Source: Hexactinellida sp. DTS-2022
Taxonomy: Eukaryota; Porifera; Hexactinellida
DNA length: 64,000 nucleotides
Direction: 5' to 3'
Assembly (NCBI GenBank): GCA_028753945.1
Contig: JAPNXP010000013.1
Span: forward strand, 4,030,001-4,094,000
This document shows positions 11,355 to 22,309 of this stretch, piece after piece. Every line of letters starts with the position of its first letter. Position 1 is the stretch's first letter. Under the pieces are notes generated by a model, which saw nothing but the letters and a program-made list of their open reading frames with translations, did no database searches and was not told where the DNA came from. Made by a program: the position numbers and the translations under genes.

Positions 11355-11478
11355 AAAATCCAAAATTGCAGGCTGTGCTGATGCATGTTCCTTTGGTGGC
11401 ACTATATTTTGTTAGTTGTTTATTGATAGTGCCTCCAAAGGAACATGCCTTCGGCACAGGCTGCAATTTTGGATTTTT
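11355..11478. repeat. Hairpin unit 2
   Basis: Same stem as unit 1, with GGCTGTGCTGATGC in the left arm (several substitutions) and TGCCTTCGGCACAGG on the right. It is followed by a type-A body. Confidence 0.8.
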
Positions 11479-12203
11479 TTCGTCCAGTCATCAACGCCTC
11501 AAGGTGTCAAGAACCATTTGTTAATCGGTCCGAGTCACAAGGAACGGTAGATAAATTTGAATTTTGTTTCTATCATAAACCATCTTGAGTTTAACGCCAT
11601 TCATTCTTTATGTATTGATAATAAATTATATTATTAGTTATTTATTTTAGCAATGTTATCCACGGTGAATGAGTTAAGTCAACAAATTCCTTATATTATA
11701 TTATTTTATTTTATCCATTGTATAGTAATACTACAATTAAATAGAAGCCAGCTGGACTTTATAAGTTAAATCAATATAATTATCGCAAGTTGAATCACTA
11801 GAGTAGGATTTAACAAGTTAAATCAATATAATTATTACAAGTTGAAACAAAGGATTAGATTTAACACTTTTACAGAAATTGAAGTGTGAGTAAACAAAGA
11901 AATTTCAACCCCCATTTATGGCAGAAATTAAACCATTTATTGAAAATCTTCTTTACCCATCAGACGCAGAATTTAATGGTGAATCCAAATATGAAATAAA
12001 ATTTGGGGGTTTAGTAAAACATTTTTTTAGTAATGGACCAGACAAATTTTGAAAGGTGTTAAAGATGTGTCAAAAATTTGTTAATTTTAAATCGTAATCC
12101 CAGGTGCAAATTAAACGCCGACTCCGAACCTACATGCCAAGTTTCAGCCCTCTATGTATATAGGTGTGGCCAGGGCACCTGCTACGGAGAATAAATAATA
12201 ATA

Positions 12204-12322
12204 AAAATCCAAAATTGCAGCCTGTGCCTACGCATGTTCCTTTGGTGGCACCATATTTTGGTGGTGGCTTATTGATAGTGCCTCCAATGGAACATGCTTT
12301 GGCACAACTGCAATTTTGGATT
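12204..12322. repeat. Hairpin unit 3
   Basis: The left arm reads TGTGCCTACGCATG. The right arm lacks several bases (TTTGGCACAACTG), which weakens the stem. It is preceded by the head GGCCAGGGCACCTGCTACGG. Confidence 0.8.
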
Positions 12323-13042
12323 TTTTTTGCGAAGTCATCAACGCCCAAGGTGTCAAGAACCATTTGTAAATTGATCCGAGTCACAAGGAACGGTAGATAA
12401 ATTTGAAGTTTGTTTTTATCATAAACCATCTTGAGTTTATTGCCATTCTTTCATTATGTATTGATAATATATTAAATTATTAGTTATTTATTTTCGCAAT
12501 GTTATCCACGGTGAGTTGAGTAAAGTCAACAAATTCCTTATATAAATTAATTTAATTTAATCCATTGTATAGTAATGCTACAATTAAATAGAAGCCAGCT
12601 GGAATTTATAAGTTAAATCAATATAATTATCGCAAGTTGAATCGCTAGAGTAGGATTTAACAAGTTAAATCAATATAATTATTACAAGTTGAAACAATGG
12701 AAATAGATTTAACACTTTCAATGGAACTGAAGTGTTAGTAAACAAAGGAAACTTGCAACTCTATTGTGGCACTAACGAAACCCAATTTAAAAATTCGTGC
12801 ACTGTGAAAAGGTGTAGAATTTAATTTTCTATCCGTACATGTAAATTTTATCAAGCTCAATATTAATTATTTCATGTTATGAGCCATAATTAGTTTAAAT
12901 ACGTGTTGAAATCATTTGATAAAAAATCGTAACCCCAGGTGCAAATTAGACGGTCACTCCGCAACTACATGCCAAGTTTCAGCTCTCAATGTATACAGGT
13001 GTGGCCAGGGCACCTGCTACGGAGAAAAAATAAAAAAAATAA

Positions 13043-13168
13043 AAAATCCAAAATTGCAGCCTGTGCCGACAGCATGTTCCTTTGGTGGCACTATATTTTT
13101 GTTGGTTGTTTATTGATAGTGCCTCCAAAGGAACATGCTGTCGGCACAGGCTGCAATTTTGGATTTTT
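13043..13168. repeat. Hairpin unit 4
   Basis: This is the most symmetric copy: both arms contain GACAGCATGTTCCTTTGG, so the usual one-base bulge is absent. The unit body contains the MITE at 13388-13554. Confidence 0.85.
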
Positions 13169-13387
13169 TTTCGCCTAGTCATCAACGCCTCAAGGTGTCA
13201 TGAACCATTTGTTAATTGGTCCGAGTCACAAGGAACGGTAGATAAATTTGAAGTCAGTTTCTATCATAAACCATCTTGAGTTTAATGCCATTCATTCATT
13301 ATGTATTGATAATAAGTTATATTATTAGTTATTTATTTTAGCAATGTTATCCATGGTTGGTTGAGTTGAGTCAACAAATTCCTTATA

Positions 13388-13554
13388 CAGGTAAACCTCC
13401 CAAAGCGGCACCTCCGAGTAGCGGCAACCTCCGAGAAGCGGCACAAAATCATTCTCCCGATGGGTGCCGCTATGGGAGTTTTACCTTACGAGCAACCTCC
13501 CAAAGCGGCACAAAATCATTCTCCCGATGGGTGCCGCTTTGGGAGGTTTACCTG
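13388..13554. mobile_element. pogo/Tigger-like MITE, copy 3 (TA target)
   Basis: CAGGTAAACCTCCCAAAGCG ends and TA on both sides (13386-13387, 13555-13556). The second internal unit is shorter than in copy 1. It is inserted in the type-A body just after CAACAAATTCCTTA; the uninterrupted sequence is visible in neighbouring units. Confidence 0.88.
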
Positions 13555-14043
13555 TATTATATTATTTTATTTAATCCATTGTATAGTAATACTACAATTA
13601 AATAGAAGCCAGCTGGAATTTATAAGTTAAATCAATTTAATTATTGCAAGTTGAAACAATAGAGTTAAGATTTAACAAGTGAAATCAATATAATTATTAC
13701 AAGTTGAAACAATGGAATTAGGTTCAACAGTTTTACTGAAATTGAAGTGTGAGTAAACAAAGGAAATTTGAAACTCAATTGTGGCACAATCTAAGCCCAA
13801 TTTGAAAATTCGTGCACTGGTGAAAAGGTGTAGAATTTAATTCTCCATCCAAATATGTAAATTTTATCAAGCTCACTATTTATTATTTAATGTTATGAGG
13901 TTTTATTAGATTAAATAGGTGTTAAGAAATTTTGAACGGAAATCGTAACCCAGGTGCAAATTAGACGTTCACTCCGCACCTACATGCCAAATTTCAGCCC
14001 ATAATGTATACAGGTGTAGCCAGGGCACCTGCTACGGAGAAAT

Positions 14044-14167
14044 AAAATCCAAAATTGCAGCCTGTGCCGACGCATGTTCCTTTTGTGGCACTATATTTTG
14101 GTGGTGGTTTATTGATAGTGCCTCCAAAGGAACACGCTGTCGGCACAGCTGCAATTTTGGATTTTTT
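14044..14167. repeat. Hairpin unit 5
   Basis: The left arm has GACGCATG and the right GACAGCG(TG), so the conserved one-base bulge is present. The loop is GGTGGTGG-type. The body that follows is unusual (see 14425-15110). Confidence 0.8.
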
Positions 14168-14424
14168 TCGCCATGTCATGAACGCCTCATTGTGTTTAGT
14201 CTCATTTAACAAGTTGTACGGGACAAAGGAACCATTGTTGATTATATATTATTTCTATCTTGAACCATCTTGGGTTTAATGCCATTCATTCATTATGTAT
14301 AGATAATAAAAGATATAAATAGCTAATTATTTTAGCAATGTGAGTTGAGTTGAGTTAAGTAAACAAATTTCCAATTAAATTTAATTTGCTTTAATCCATT
14401 GAATATTAATATACTGTTTAAAAT

Positions 14425-14775
14425 TGGAAATCAGCATACTTGTTTACTTAGAATGACAAAGGGGATCTAGTTTATATTTCTATTATAACCCCCTATCACT
14501 CTAATACAATTCGACCACCAAACACGCACACAGACGAATAGTCATTTAAAAGATATTCCATTTCATTAATCCATTGTTTGTATAGCAGTCATCGTTTTAA
14601 AATTAAATCAGCATACTCGCTTACTTTGAATGACATATGGGATTAAGTTTATATTTCAATTATACGTAAATGCTATATAAACCCCCCCCCTTACACTCTA
14701 ATACATTTCGGGCACCAAGCACACAAATAGACAAATATTTATACAAATAGATATTCCATCTCATTAATCCATTGT
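14425..14775 (+). repeat. Two tandem copies of a CAGCATACT(T/C)G unit, about 190 bp
   Basis: CAGCATACTTGTTTACTTAGAATGACA..., ...CACTCTAATACAATTCG... and ATTCCATTTCATTAATCCATTGTTTG repeat in order from about 14430 and again from about 14620. The phrase resembles the 3' tail of the hairpin-rich family at 40235-40800 (CAGCATACTTG, AATACAATTCGGACAAAC), so part of that family may be embedded here. Confidence 0.55.
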
Positions 14776-14799
14776 TTGAATATCAGAAATCGTTCTGAA

Positions 14800-15110
14800 A
14801 TTGAATAACTGTTGAGTGAAATTGAATTTTCATATAGGAGAAAACTTTAATACAACTATTGTATTAGAAATCGATTTATATACTATTGAATCAAATTGAA
14901 TTATTCATATAAATAGAATAAATTATTGTAACTATGATATCAGAAATTGATTTGTATAGTAATAGCTATTGAATGTAAATTAGTTATTCATATATACTAG
15001 AATTCTTTATTGTAATTATGATATCAACAATAACTTGAATCGAAATAACACTGAATCAATTGAATTATTCATAAATAGTTTATTTCATTGAAACCACGAA
15101 ATGATTGCAT
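14800..15110 (+). repeat. Degenerate approximately 80-bp AT-rich repeats
   Basis: TTGAAT(C/T)AAATTGAATTATTCATA, with GAAATCGATTTATATA between, recurs three to four times. No gene signal. It lies in the unusually long unit between hairpins 5 and 6. Confidence 0.45.
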
Positions 15111-15465
15111 AATTGAATATTAATGAATTTACGATTTTATAAAGTTAAGGGTGTATTGTGGCAACTTTGAGCCTAGTTATCAGGAAAATGAGGACAGTTT
15201 TAAAAAGTCGTGAAGAGCTATCAGTTGCAAAATAGTTTTCTGATACTAATGATTTAAAAAAATTTCTTGTTATTGCATGTATTTTCTTATGGGAAAAAAA
15301 AAGCTTAAAGTCCCGTTAAAAATTTTCCCAAGTCGAAATTAATAAATCGTGACCCCAGGTGCACATCTGTAACCCATGAGACACCTATCCTGAAAATTTC
15401 AGTCCTTAGTTAATTAAACTCTATTCAGTAGAGAGGCTACGGACCAATAATAACCAAGGCAGTAA

Positions 15466-15507
15466 GATTAGAACTGGGCCACTATACTATAGTATAGTCG
15501 GCACAGT
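15466..15507. repeat. Palindromic minisatellite, 1 copy
   Basis: One unit of GGCAGTAAGATTAGAACTGG followed by the palindrome CCACTATACTATAGTATAG and TCGGCACAG, directly before hairpin unit 6. Confidence 0.8.
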
Positions 15508-15634
15508 AAAAATCCAAAATTTCAGCCTGTGCCGACGCATGTTCCTTTGGTGGCACTATATTTTGGTTGTGGTTTATTGATAGTGCCTCCAAAGGAACAT
15601 GCTGTCGGCACAAGCTGCAATTTTGGATTTTTTT
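15508..15634. repeat. Hairpin unit 6
   Basis: TTTCAGCCTG replaces TTGCAGCCTG in the left arm. The one-base bulge is present. A type-B body follows. Confidence 0.8.
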
Positions 15635-16704
15635 CGCCATGTCATCATCACTATGAAGGTGTTAAATTATTTCAAAAAGGTGTTACAGAAGGCAACGACC
15701 CTTATTGAGATGTAAGTTTCGTTTTTGATCACTTCATTTCAAAGATATTCAAGTTTCAGTAGAATATAATAGCTGATGACTCAGCATTTTTTATGTGAGT
15801 GTTGGTTCATCACCCAACATCAACTAACCCATTTTAAATATCGAATTAACTAAATTGTAAAAACACATTTTTTTGACGATGTCATAATCACCTCAAGGTG
15901 TCAGGACCCACTTGTATAGGTGGCACGTGCCATAAGGACCAATTGATAAATTGAAAGTTTGTTTCTATCTTCTATGATCTCTGAGATTTATGATATTTAA
16001 TTAATTAGTATAAATAATTATTAATAATATTTATAATTTAACACCAATTTCAATGTCAACTTACAATTATTAAGTTAAATTATTTTCTCATAAATAATTA
16101 ATTAATTAATTTGGCTATCAAATTTCAATTCCGCACACTCGATAACCCCTAATAAACAAATTGGAAGCATCTTTATAAGTCATATACTGACTGAATTAAC
16201 TATAATTAATTACGTCATTATATTAACAGTGGAATAATATTCTCGCAGAATTAAATATAATCACATAATCTGTCGTTGTTATGAAATACATAATATTTTA
16301 TTTCAATTGGAAAATAGAAGCCTACTCGATCTCACAAGTTGAATCAATATAATAATAACGAGTTGAAACAATAGAATTAGATTTAACACTTTCAATTGAA
16401 CTGAAGTGTTAGTAAACAAAGGAAACTTGCAACTCAATTGTGGCACAAACTAAGTACAATTTGAAAATTCGTGCACTGTGAAAAGGTGTAGAATTTAATT
16501 CTCTATCGAATGCATATAAATTAAATATTCGCGCACTATTTATTGTTCTTTTTCAAATATTAAACAGGTGCAAATATGTGTCCAAAAAAATGTAATAAAA
16601 AATCGTGACCCCAGGTGCACATCTGTAACCCATGAGACACCCATCCTAAAAATTTGGGCTCTTAGTTAATTAAACTCTGTTCTGTGGAGTGGCTACGGAT
16701 AAAT

Positions 16705-16829
16705 AAAATCCAAAATTGCAGCCTGTGCCGACGCATGTTCCTTTGGTGGCACTATATTTTGTTGGTTGTTTATTGATAGTGCCTCCAAAAGAACATGCTG
16801 TCGGCGCAGGCTGCAATTTTGGATTTTTT
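16705..16829. repeat. Hairpin unit 7
   Basis: The left arm is standard. The right arm has TCCAAAAGAACATG and GGCGCAGG, substitutions shared with units 9 and 11. The unit body is type B. Confidence 0.82.
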
Positions 16830-18138
16830 TTTCGCCATGTCATCATCACTATGAAGGTTTTAAATTATTTCAAAAAGGTGTTACAGAAGGCATCGACCCT
16901 TAGAGTGGTGGAAGTTTCCATTTAGTTCATATAATTTTAGAGATATTCAAGTTTGAGTAGAATATAATAGCTGATGACTCAGCATTTTTTATGTGAGTGT
17001 TGGGTCATCACCCAACATCAACTAACCCATTTTAAAAATCGAATTAACAAAATTGTAAAAATACATTTTTTTGACGATGTCATCATCACCTCAAGGTGTC
17101 AAGACCTACTTGTATAGGTGGTACGTGGCATAAGGACCAATTGATAAATTGAAAGTTTGTTTCTATCTTGTATCATCTCTGAGATTAATGAAATTTACCT
17201 AATTTGTATAAATATTTAATTAATAAATTAATAATTTAACACCAATATTATGTACAGCAAAATAAATAAAGTTCAATTATTTGCACTTATTATTAATTTA
17301 AATCGAATTTCACTATCATATTTGAATTCAGCGCACTCGATAACCCCAATAATCCAATTGGAAAATTCTATAAGTTAAATACAAAAGGAATTTATTATAA
17401 TAAATTATGTCAGTACATTAATTGTGCAAAAAGAATATTCTCGCCGAAATAAATATAATCACTTAATCTGTCGTTGTTGTGGAATGTAAAATCTTAACGG
17501 TTCTATAATAAACCATCTTTAGTTTAAAGCCATTCATTCATTACTTATTGATAATAAATTAAATTATTAGTTATTTATTTTAGCAATGTTATCCACGGTG
17601 AGTTGAGTAAAGTCAACAAATTCCTTATATAAATTAATTTAATTTAATCCATTGTATAGTAATGCTACAATTAAATAGAAGCCAGCTGGAATTTATAAGT
17701 TGAATCAATTTAATTATCGCAAGTTGAATCAATAGAGTAGGATTTAACAAGTCAAATCAATATAATTATTACAAGTTAAAACAATGGAATTAGATTTCAC
17801 AGTTTTATTGAAATTGAAGTGTTGAGTAAACAAATGAATTTCAACCCTCATTTATGGCAGAAATTAAACCAATTTTATCAAATTTTCTTCTCCCATCAGA
17901 CGTATAATTTTAAGATGAATCTAAATATTAAATAAAATTTTGGGGTTTATTAAAACATATTTTGAGTTATGGACAAGACAAATTTTGAAAGGTGTTAAAG
18001 ATGTGTCCAAAAAAATTTAATCAAAAATCGTAACCCCAGGTGCACATCTGTAACCCATGAGACACCCATCCTAAAAATTTGGGCTCTTAGTTGATAAAAC
18101 TCTGTTCTGTGGAGTGGCTACGGAAGAATAATAATAAT

Positions 18139-18265
18139 AAAAATCCAAAATTGCAGCCTGTGCCGACGCATGTTCCTTTGGTGGCACTATATTTTGGTGG
18201 TGGCTTATTGATAGTGCCTCCAAAGGAACATGCTGTCGGCACATGCTGCAATTTTGGATTTTTTT
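18139..18265. repeat. Hairpin unit 8
   Basis: Standard left arm; the right arm has GGCACATGCTGC. It is preceded by (AAT)n and the type-B head (CTCTGTTCTGTGGAGTGGC). Confidence 0.82.
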
Positions 18266-19409
18266 TTCGCCATGTCATCATCACTATGAAGGTGTCAAAT
18301 TATTTCAAAAAGGTGTTACACAAGGCATCTACCCTTAGAGTGGTGGAAGTTTCCATTTAGTTCACTTCATTTTAGAGATATTCAAGTTTGAGTAGAATAT
18401 AATAGCTGATGACTCAGCATTTTTTATGTGAGTGTTGGGTCATCACCCAACATCAACTAACCCATTTTAAATATCGAATTAACAAAATTGTAAAAACACA
18501 TTTTTTTAACGATGTCATCATCACCTCAAGGTGTCAAGACCCACTTGTATAGGTGGCACGTGTCATAAGGACCAATTGATATATTGAAAGTTTGTTTCTA
18601 TCTTCTATGATCTCTGAGATTTATGATATTTAATTAATTAGTATAAATAATTATTAATATTATTTATAATATGACACCAATTTCAATGTCAACATACAAT
18701 TATTAAGTTCAATTATTTTGTCATAAATAATTAATTAATTAATTTATCTATCAAATTTCAATTCCGCACACTCGATAACCTCTAATATACAAATTGGAAG
18801 CTTCTATATAAGTTAAATACAAACTGAATTATTTATAATTAATTACGTCAGTATATTAACAGTGCAATTATATTCTCGCAGAAGTAAATATAATCACATA
18901 ATATGTCGTTGTTATGAAATATATAATCTTAATTTTCAATTGCAAAATAGAAGCCAGCTTGAATTCACAAGTTAAATCAATATAATTATAGCAAGTTGAA
19001 TCACTAGAGTAGGATTTAACAAGTTAAATCAATATAATTATTACAAGTTGAAACAATGGAATTAGATTTCACAGTTTTACTGAAATTGAAGTGTGAGTAA
19101 ACAAAGAAGTTTAAAGCCCCATTTATGGCAGAAATTAAACCCTTTATGCGAAACTTTCTTGTCCCATCAGACGCAGAATTTTATGGCGAGTCCAAATGTG
19201 AAATAAAATTTGGGGGTTTAGTAAAACAACTTTTGAGTTATGGACCAGACAAAATTTGAAAGGTGTTAAAGATGTGTCAAAAATTTGTTAATAAAAAATC
19301 GTAACCCCAGGTGCAAATTAGACGGTCCCACCGCACCTACATGCCAAGTTTCAGCCCATCAACTATAGAGCTCTGGCCAGGGTACCGTCTACGGAGAAAA
19401 AAAAAAAAA

Positions 19410-19535
19410 AAAATCCAAAATTGCAGCCTGTGCCGACGCATGTTCCTTTGGTGGCACTATATTTTGTTGGTTGTTTATTTATAGTGCCTCCAAAAGAACA
19501 TGCTGTCGGCGCAGGCTGCAATTTTGGATTTTTTT
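19410..19535. repeat. Hairpin unit 9
   Basis: It follows an A19 run in place of (AAT)n. The right arm carries the AAAGAACATG and GGCGCAGG substitutions. A type-A head is joined to a type-B body, so this unit is a recombinant. Confidence 0.82.
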
Positions 19536-20663
19536 TTCGCCATGTCATCATCACTATGAAGGTGTTAAATTATTTCAAAAAGGTGTTTCAGGAGGCATCG
19601 ACCCTTAGAGTGGTGGAAGTTTCCATTTAGTTCATAAAATTTTAGAGATATTCAAGTTTGAGTAGAATATAATAGCTGATGACTCAGCATTTTTTATGTG
19701 AGTGTTGGGTCATCACCCAACATCAACTAACCCATTTTAAATTTCGAATTAACAAAATTGTAAAAACACATGTTTTTAACGATGTCATCATCACCTCAAG
19801 ATGTCAAGACCCACTTGTATAGGTGGCACGTGCCATAAGGACCAATTGATAAATTGAAAGTTTGTTTCTATCTTCTATGATCTCTGAGATTTATTATATT
19901 TAATTAATTAGTATAAATAATTATTTATAATATTTATAATTTAACACCAATTTCAATGTCAACTTATATTTATTAAGTTTAATTATTTTGTCATAAATAA
20001 TTAATTAATTAATTTGGCAATCAAATTTCAATTCCGCACACTCGATAAACCCTAATAAACAAATTGGAAGCATCTATATAAGTCATATACTGACTGAATT
20101 AATTATAATTAATTACGTCAGTATATTAACAGTGCAATAATATTCTCGCAGAAGTAAATATAATCACATAATCTGTCGTTGTTATGAAATATATAATCTT
20201 TTTTTTCAATTGGAAAATAGAAGCCTACTCGATCTCACAAGTTGAAATCAATATAATTATTGCAAGTTGTAACAATGGAATTAGATTCAATATAATTATT
20301 ACAAGTTGAAACAATAGAATTATATTTAACAGTTTTATTGAATCTGAAGTGTGAGAAAATACAGGAGATTGGTACCCTTATTAAGGCACAAATCTAGGCC
20401 ATATTGAAATTTTTTGATTTGCTAAAAGGTGTAGAATTTAATTATCTATCCGTACATGTAAAATTTATCAAGCTCACTATTAATTATCTAATGTTATGAG
20501 CCATAATTAGTTTAAATAGGTGTTAAAATTATTTGATCAAAAATCGTAACCCCAGGTGCAAATTAGACGGTCACTCGGCAACTACATGCCAAGTTTCAGC
20601 CCTTAATGTATACTGGTGTGGCCAGGGCACCTGCTACGGAGAAATAATAAAAATAATAATAAA

Positions 20664-20876
20664 GGCAGTGATTCCAATACTGGGCCACTATACTATAGTA
20701 TAGTCGGCACAGTAAAAAATAAAGGCAGTGAGATTAGAACTGGGCCACTATACTATAGTATAGTCGGCACAGTAATAACTAACCAAAGCACTAAGATTAG
20801 AACTGGGCCACTATACTATAGTATAGTCGGCACAGTAATAACTAACCAAGGCAGTAAGATTAGAACGGCACAGTAA
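20664..20876. repeat. Palindromic minisatellite, 3 full copies plus 1 deleted
   Basis: About 58-bp units, GGCAGT(A/G)AGATTAGAACTGG then CACTATACTATAGTATAGTC and GGCACAG, joined by AATAAT or ACTAACC. The last copy has lost exactly the palindrome (AGAACGGCACAG), as expected from hairpin excision or replication slippage. Confidence 0.85.
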
Positions 20877-20877
20877 T

Positions 20878-21002
20878 AAAATCCAAAATTGCAGCCTGTG
20901 CCGACGCATGTTCCTTTGGTGGCACTATATTTTGGTGGTGGCTTATTGATAGTGCCTCCAATGGAACATGCTGTCAGCACAGGCTGCAATTTTGGATTTT
21001 TT
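20878..21002. repeat. Hairpin unit 10
   Basis: Standard arms; the right arm has CCAATGGAACATG and GTCAGCACAGG. Type-A body. Confidence 0.82.
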
Positions 21003-21746
21003 TTCGCCAAGTCATCAACGCCTCAAGGAGTCAAGAACCATTTGTTAATCGGTCCGAGTCACAAGGAACGGTAGATAAATTTGAAGTTTATTTATATCAT
21101 AAACCATCTTGAGTTTAATGCCATTAATCCATTATTTATTGATAATAAATTATATTATTTGTTATTTATTTTAGCAATGTTATCCACGGTTGAGTTGAAT
21201 TAAGTCAACAAATTTCTTATTTAATTTAATTTGTATTAATTCATTAAATAGTAATACTGCAATTAAATAGAAGCCAGCTGCAATTTCTAAGTTAAATCAA
21301 TATAATTATCGGAAGTTGAAACAATAGAGTAGGATTTAACAAGTTAAATCAATATAATTATTACAAGTTGAAACAATGGAATTAGATTTCACAGTTTTAC
21401 TGAAATTGAAGTGTGAATAAACAAAGAAATTTCAACCCCCATTTGTGGCAGAAATTAAACCCCTTATTGAAAAATTTATTCTCCCCTCAGACGCAGAATT
21501 TTATGGTGAATCCAAATGTGAAATAAAATTTGGGGGTTTAGTAAAACATTTTTTTAGTTATGGACCAGACAAAATTTGAAAGGTGTTAAAGATGTGTCAA
21601 AAATTTGTTAATCAAGAATCGTAACCCCAGGTGCAAATTAGACGGTTCCATCGCACCTACATGCCAAGTTTAAGCCCATCAACTATAAAGCTCTGGCCAG
21701 GGCACCGTCTACGGAGAAAAATAGAATAATAATAATAATAATATTA

Positions 21747-21801
21747 AAGGCAGTAAGATTAGAACTGGGCCACTATACTATAGTATAGTCGGCACAGTAA
21801 A
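21747..21801. repeat. Palindromic minisatellite, 1 copy
   Basis: One full unit lies between (AAT)n and hairpin unit 11. Confidence 0.82.
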
Positions 21802-21926
21802 AAAATCCAAAATTGCAGCCTGTGCCGACGCATGTTCCTTTGGTGGCACTATATTTTGTTGGTTGTTTATTTATAGTGCCTCCAAAAGAACATGCTGTCG
21901 GCGCAGGCTGCAATTTTGGATTTTTT
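21801..21926. repeat. Hairpin unit 11
   Basis: Arms as in units 7 and 9; a type-A head is joined to a type-B body. It is the last hairpin before the inverted junction. Confidence 0.82.
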
Positions 21927-22309
21927 TTCGCCATGTCATCATCACTATGAAGGTGTTAAATTATTTCAAAAAGGTGTTACAGAAGGCATCGACCCTTAGA
22001 GTGGTGGAAGTTTCCATTTAGTTCATATAATTTTAGAGATATTCAAGTTTGAGTAGAATATAATAGCTGATGAGTCTGCATTTTTTATGTGTGTGTTGGG
22101 TCATCACCCAACATCAACTAACCCATTTTAAATATCGAATTAACAAAATTGTAAAAATACATTTTTTTGACGATGTCATAATCACCTCAAGGTGTCAAGA
22201 CCCACTTGTATAGGTGGTACCTGGCATAAGGACCAATTGATAAATTGAAAGTTTGTTTCTATCTTGTATCATTTCTGAGATTAATGAAATTTAGATAATT
22301 AGTATAAAT

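Noticed and set aside
12164..13279. Small proteins with repeated QPVPTHVPLVALYF-like phrases
   Set aside because: The same phrase is read from every hairpin unit on both strands; it is the hairpin sequence, not a protein family.
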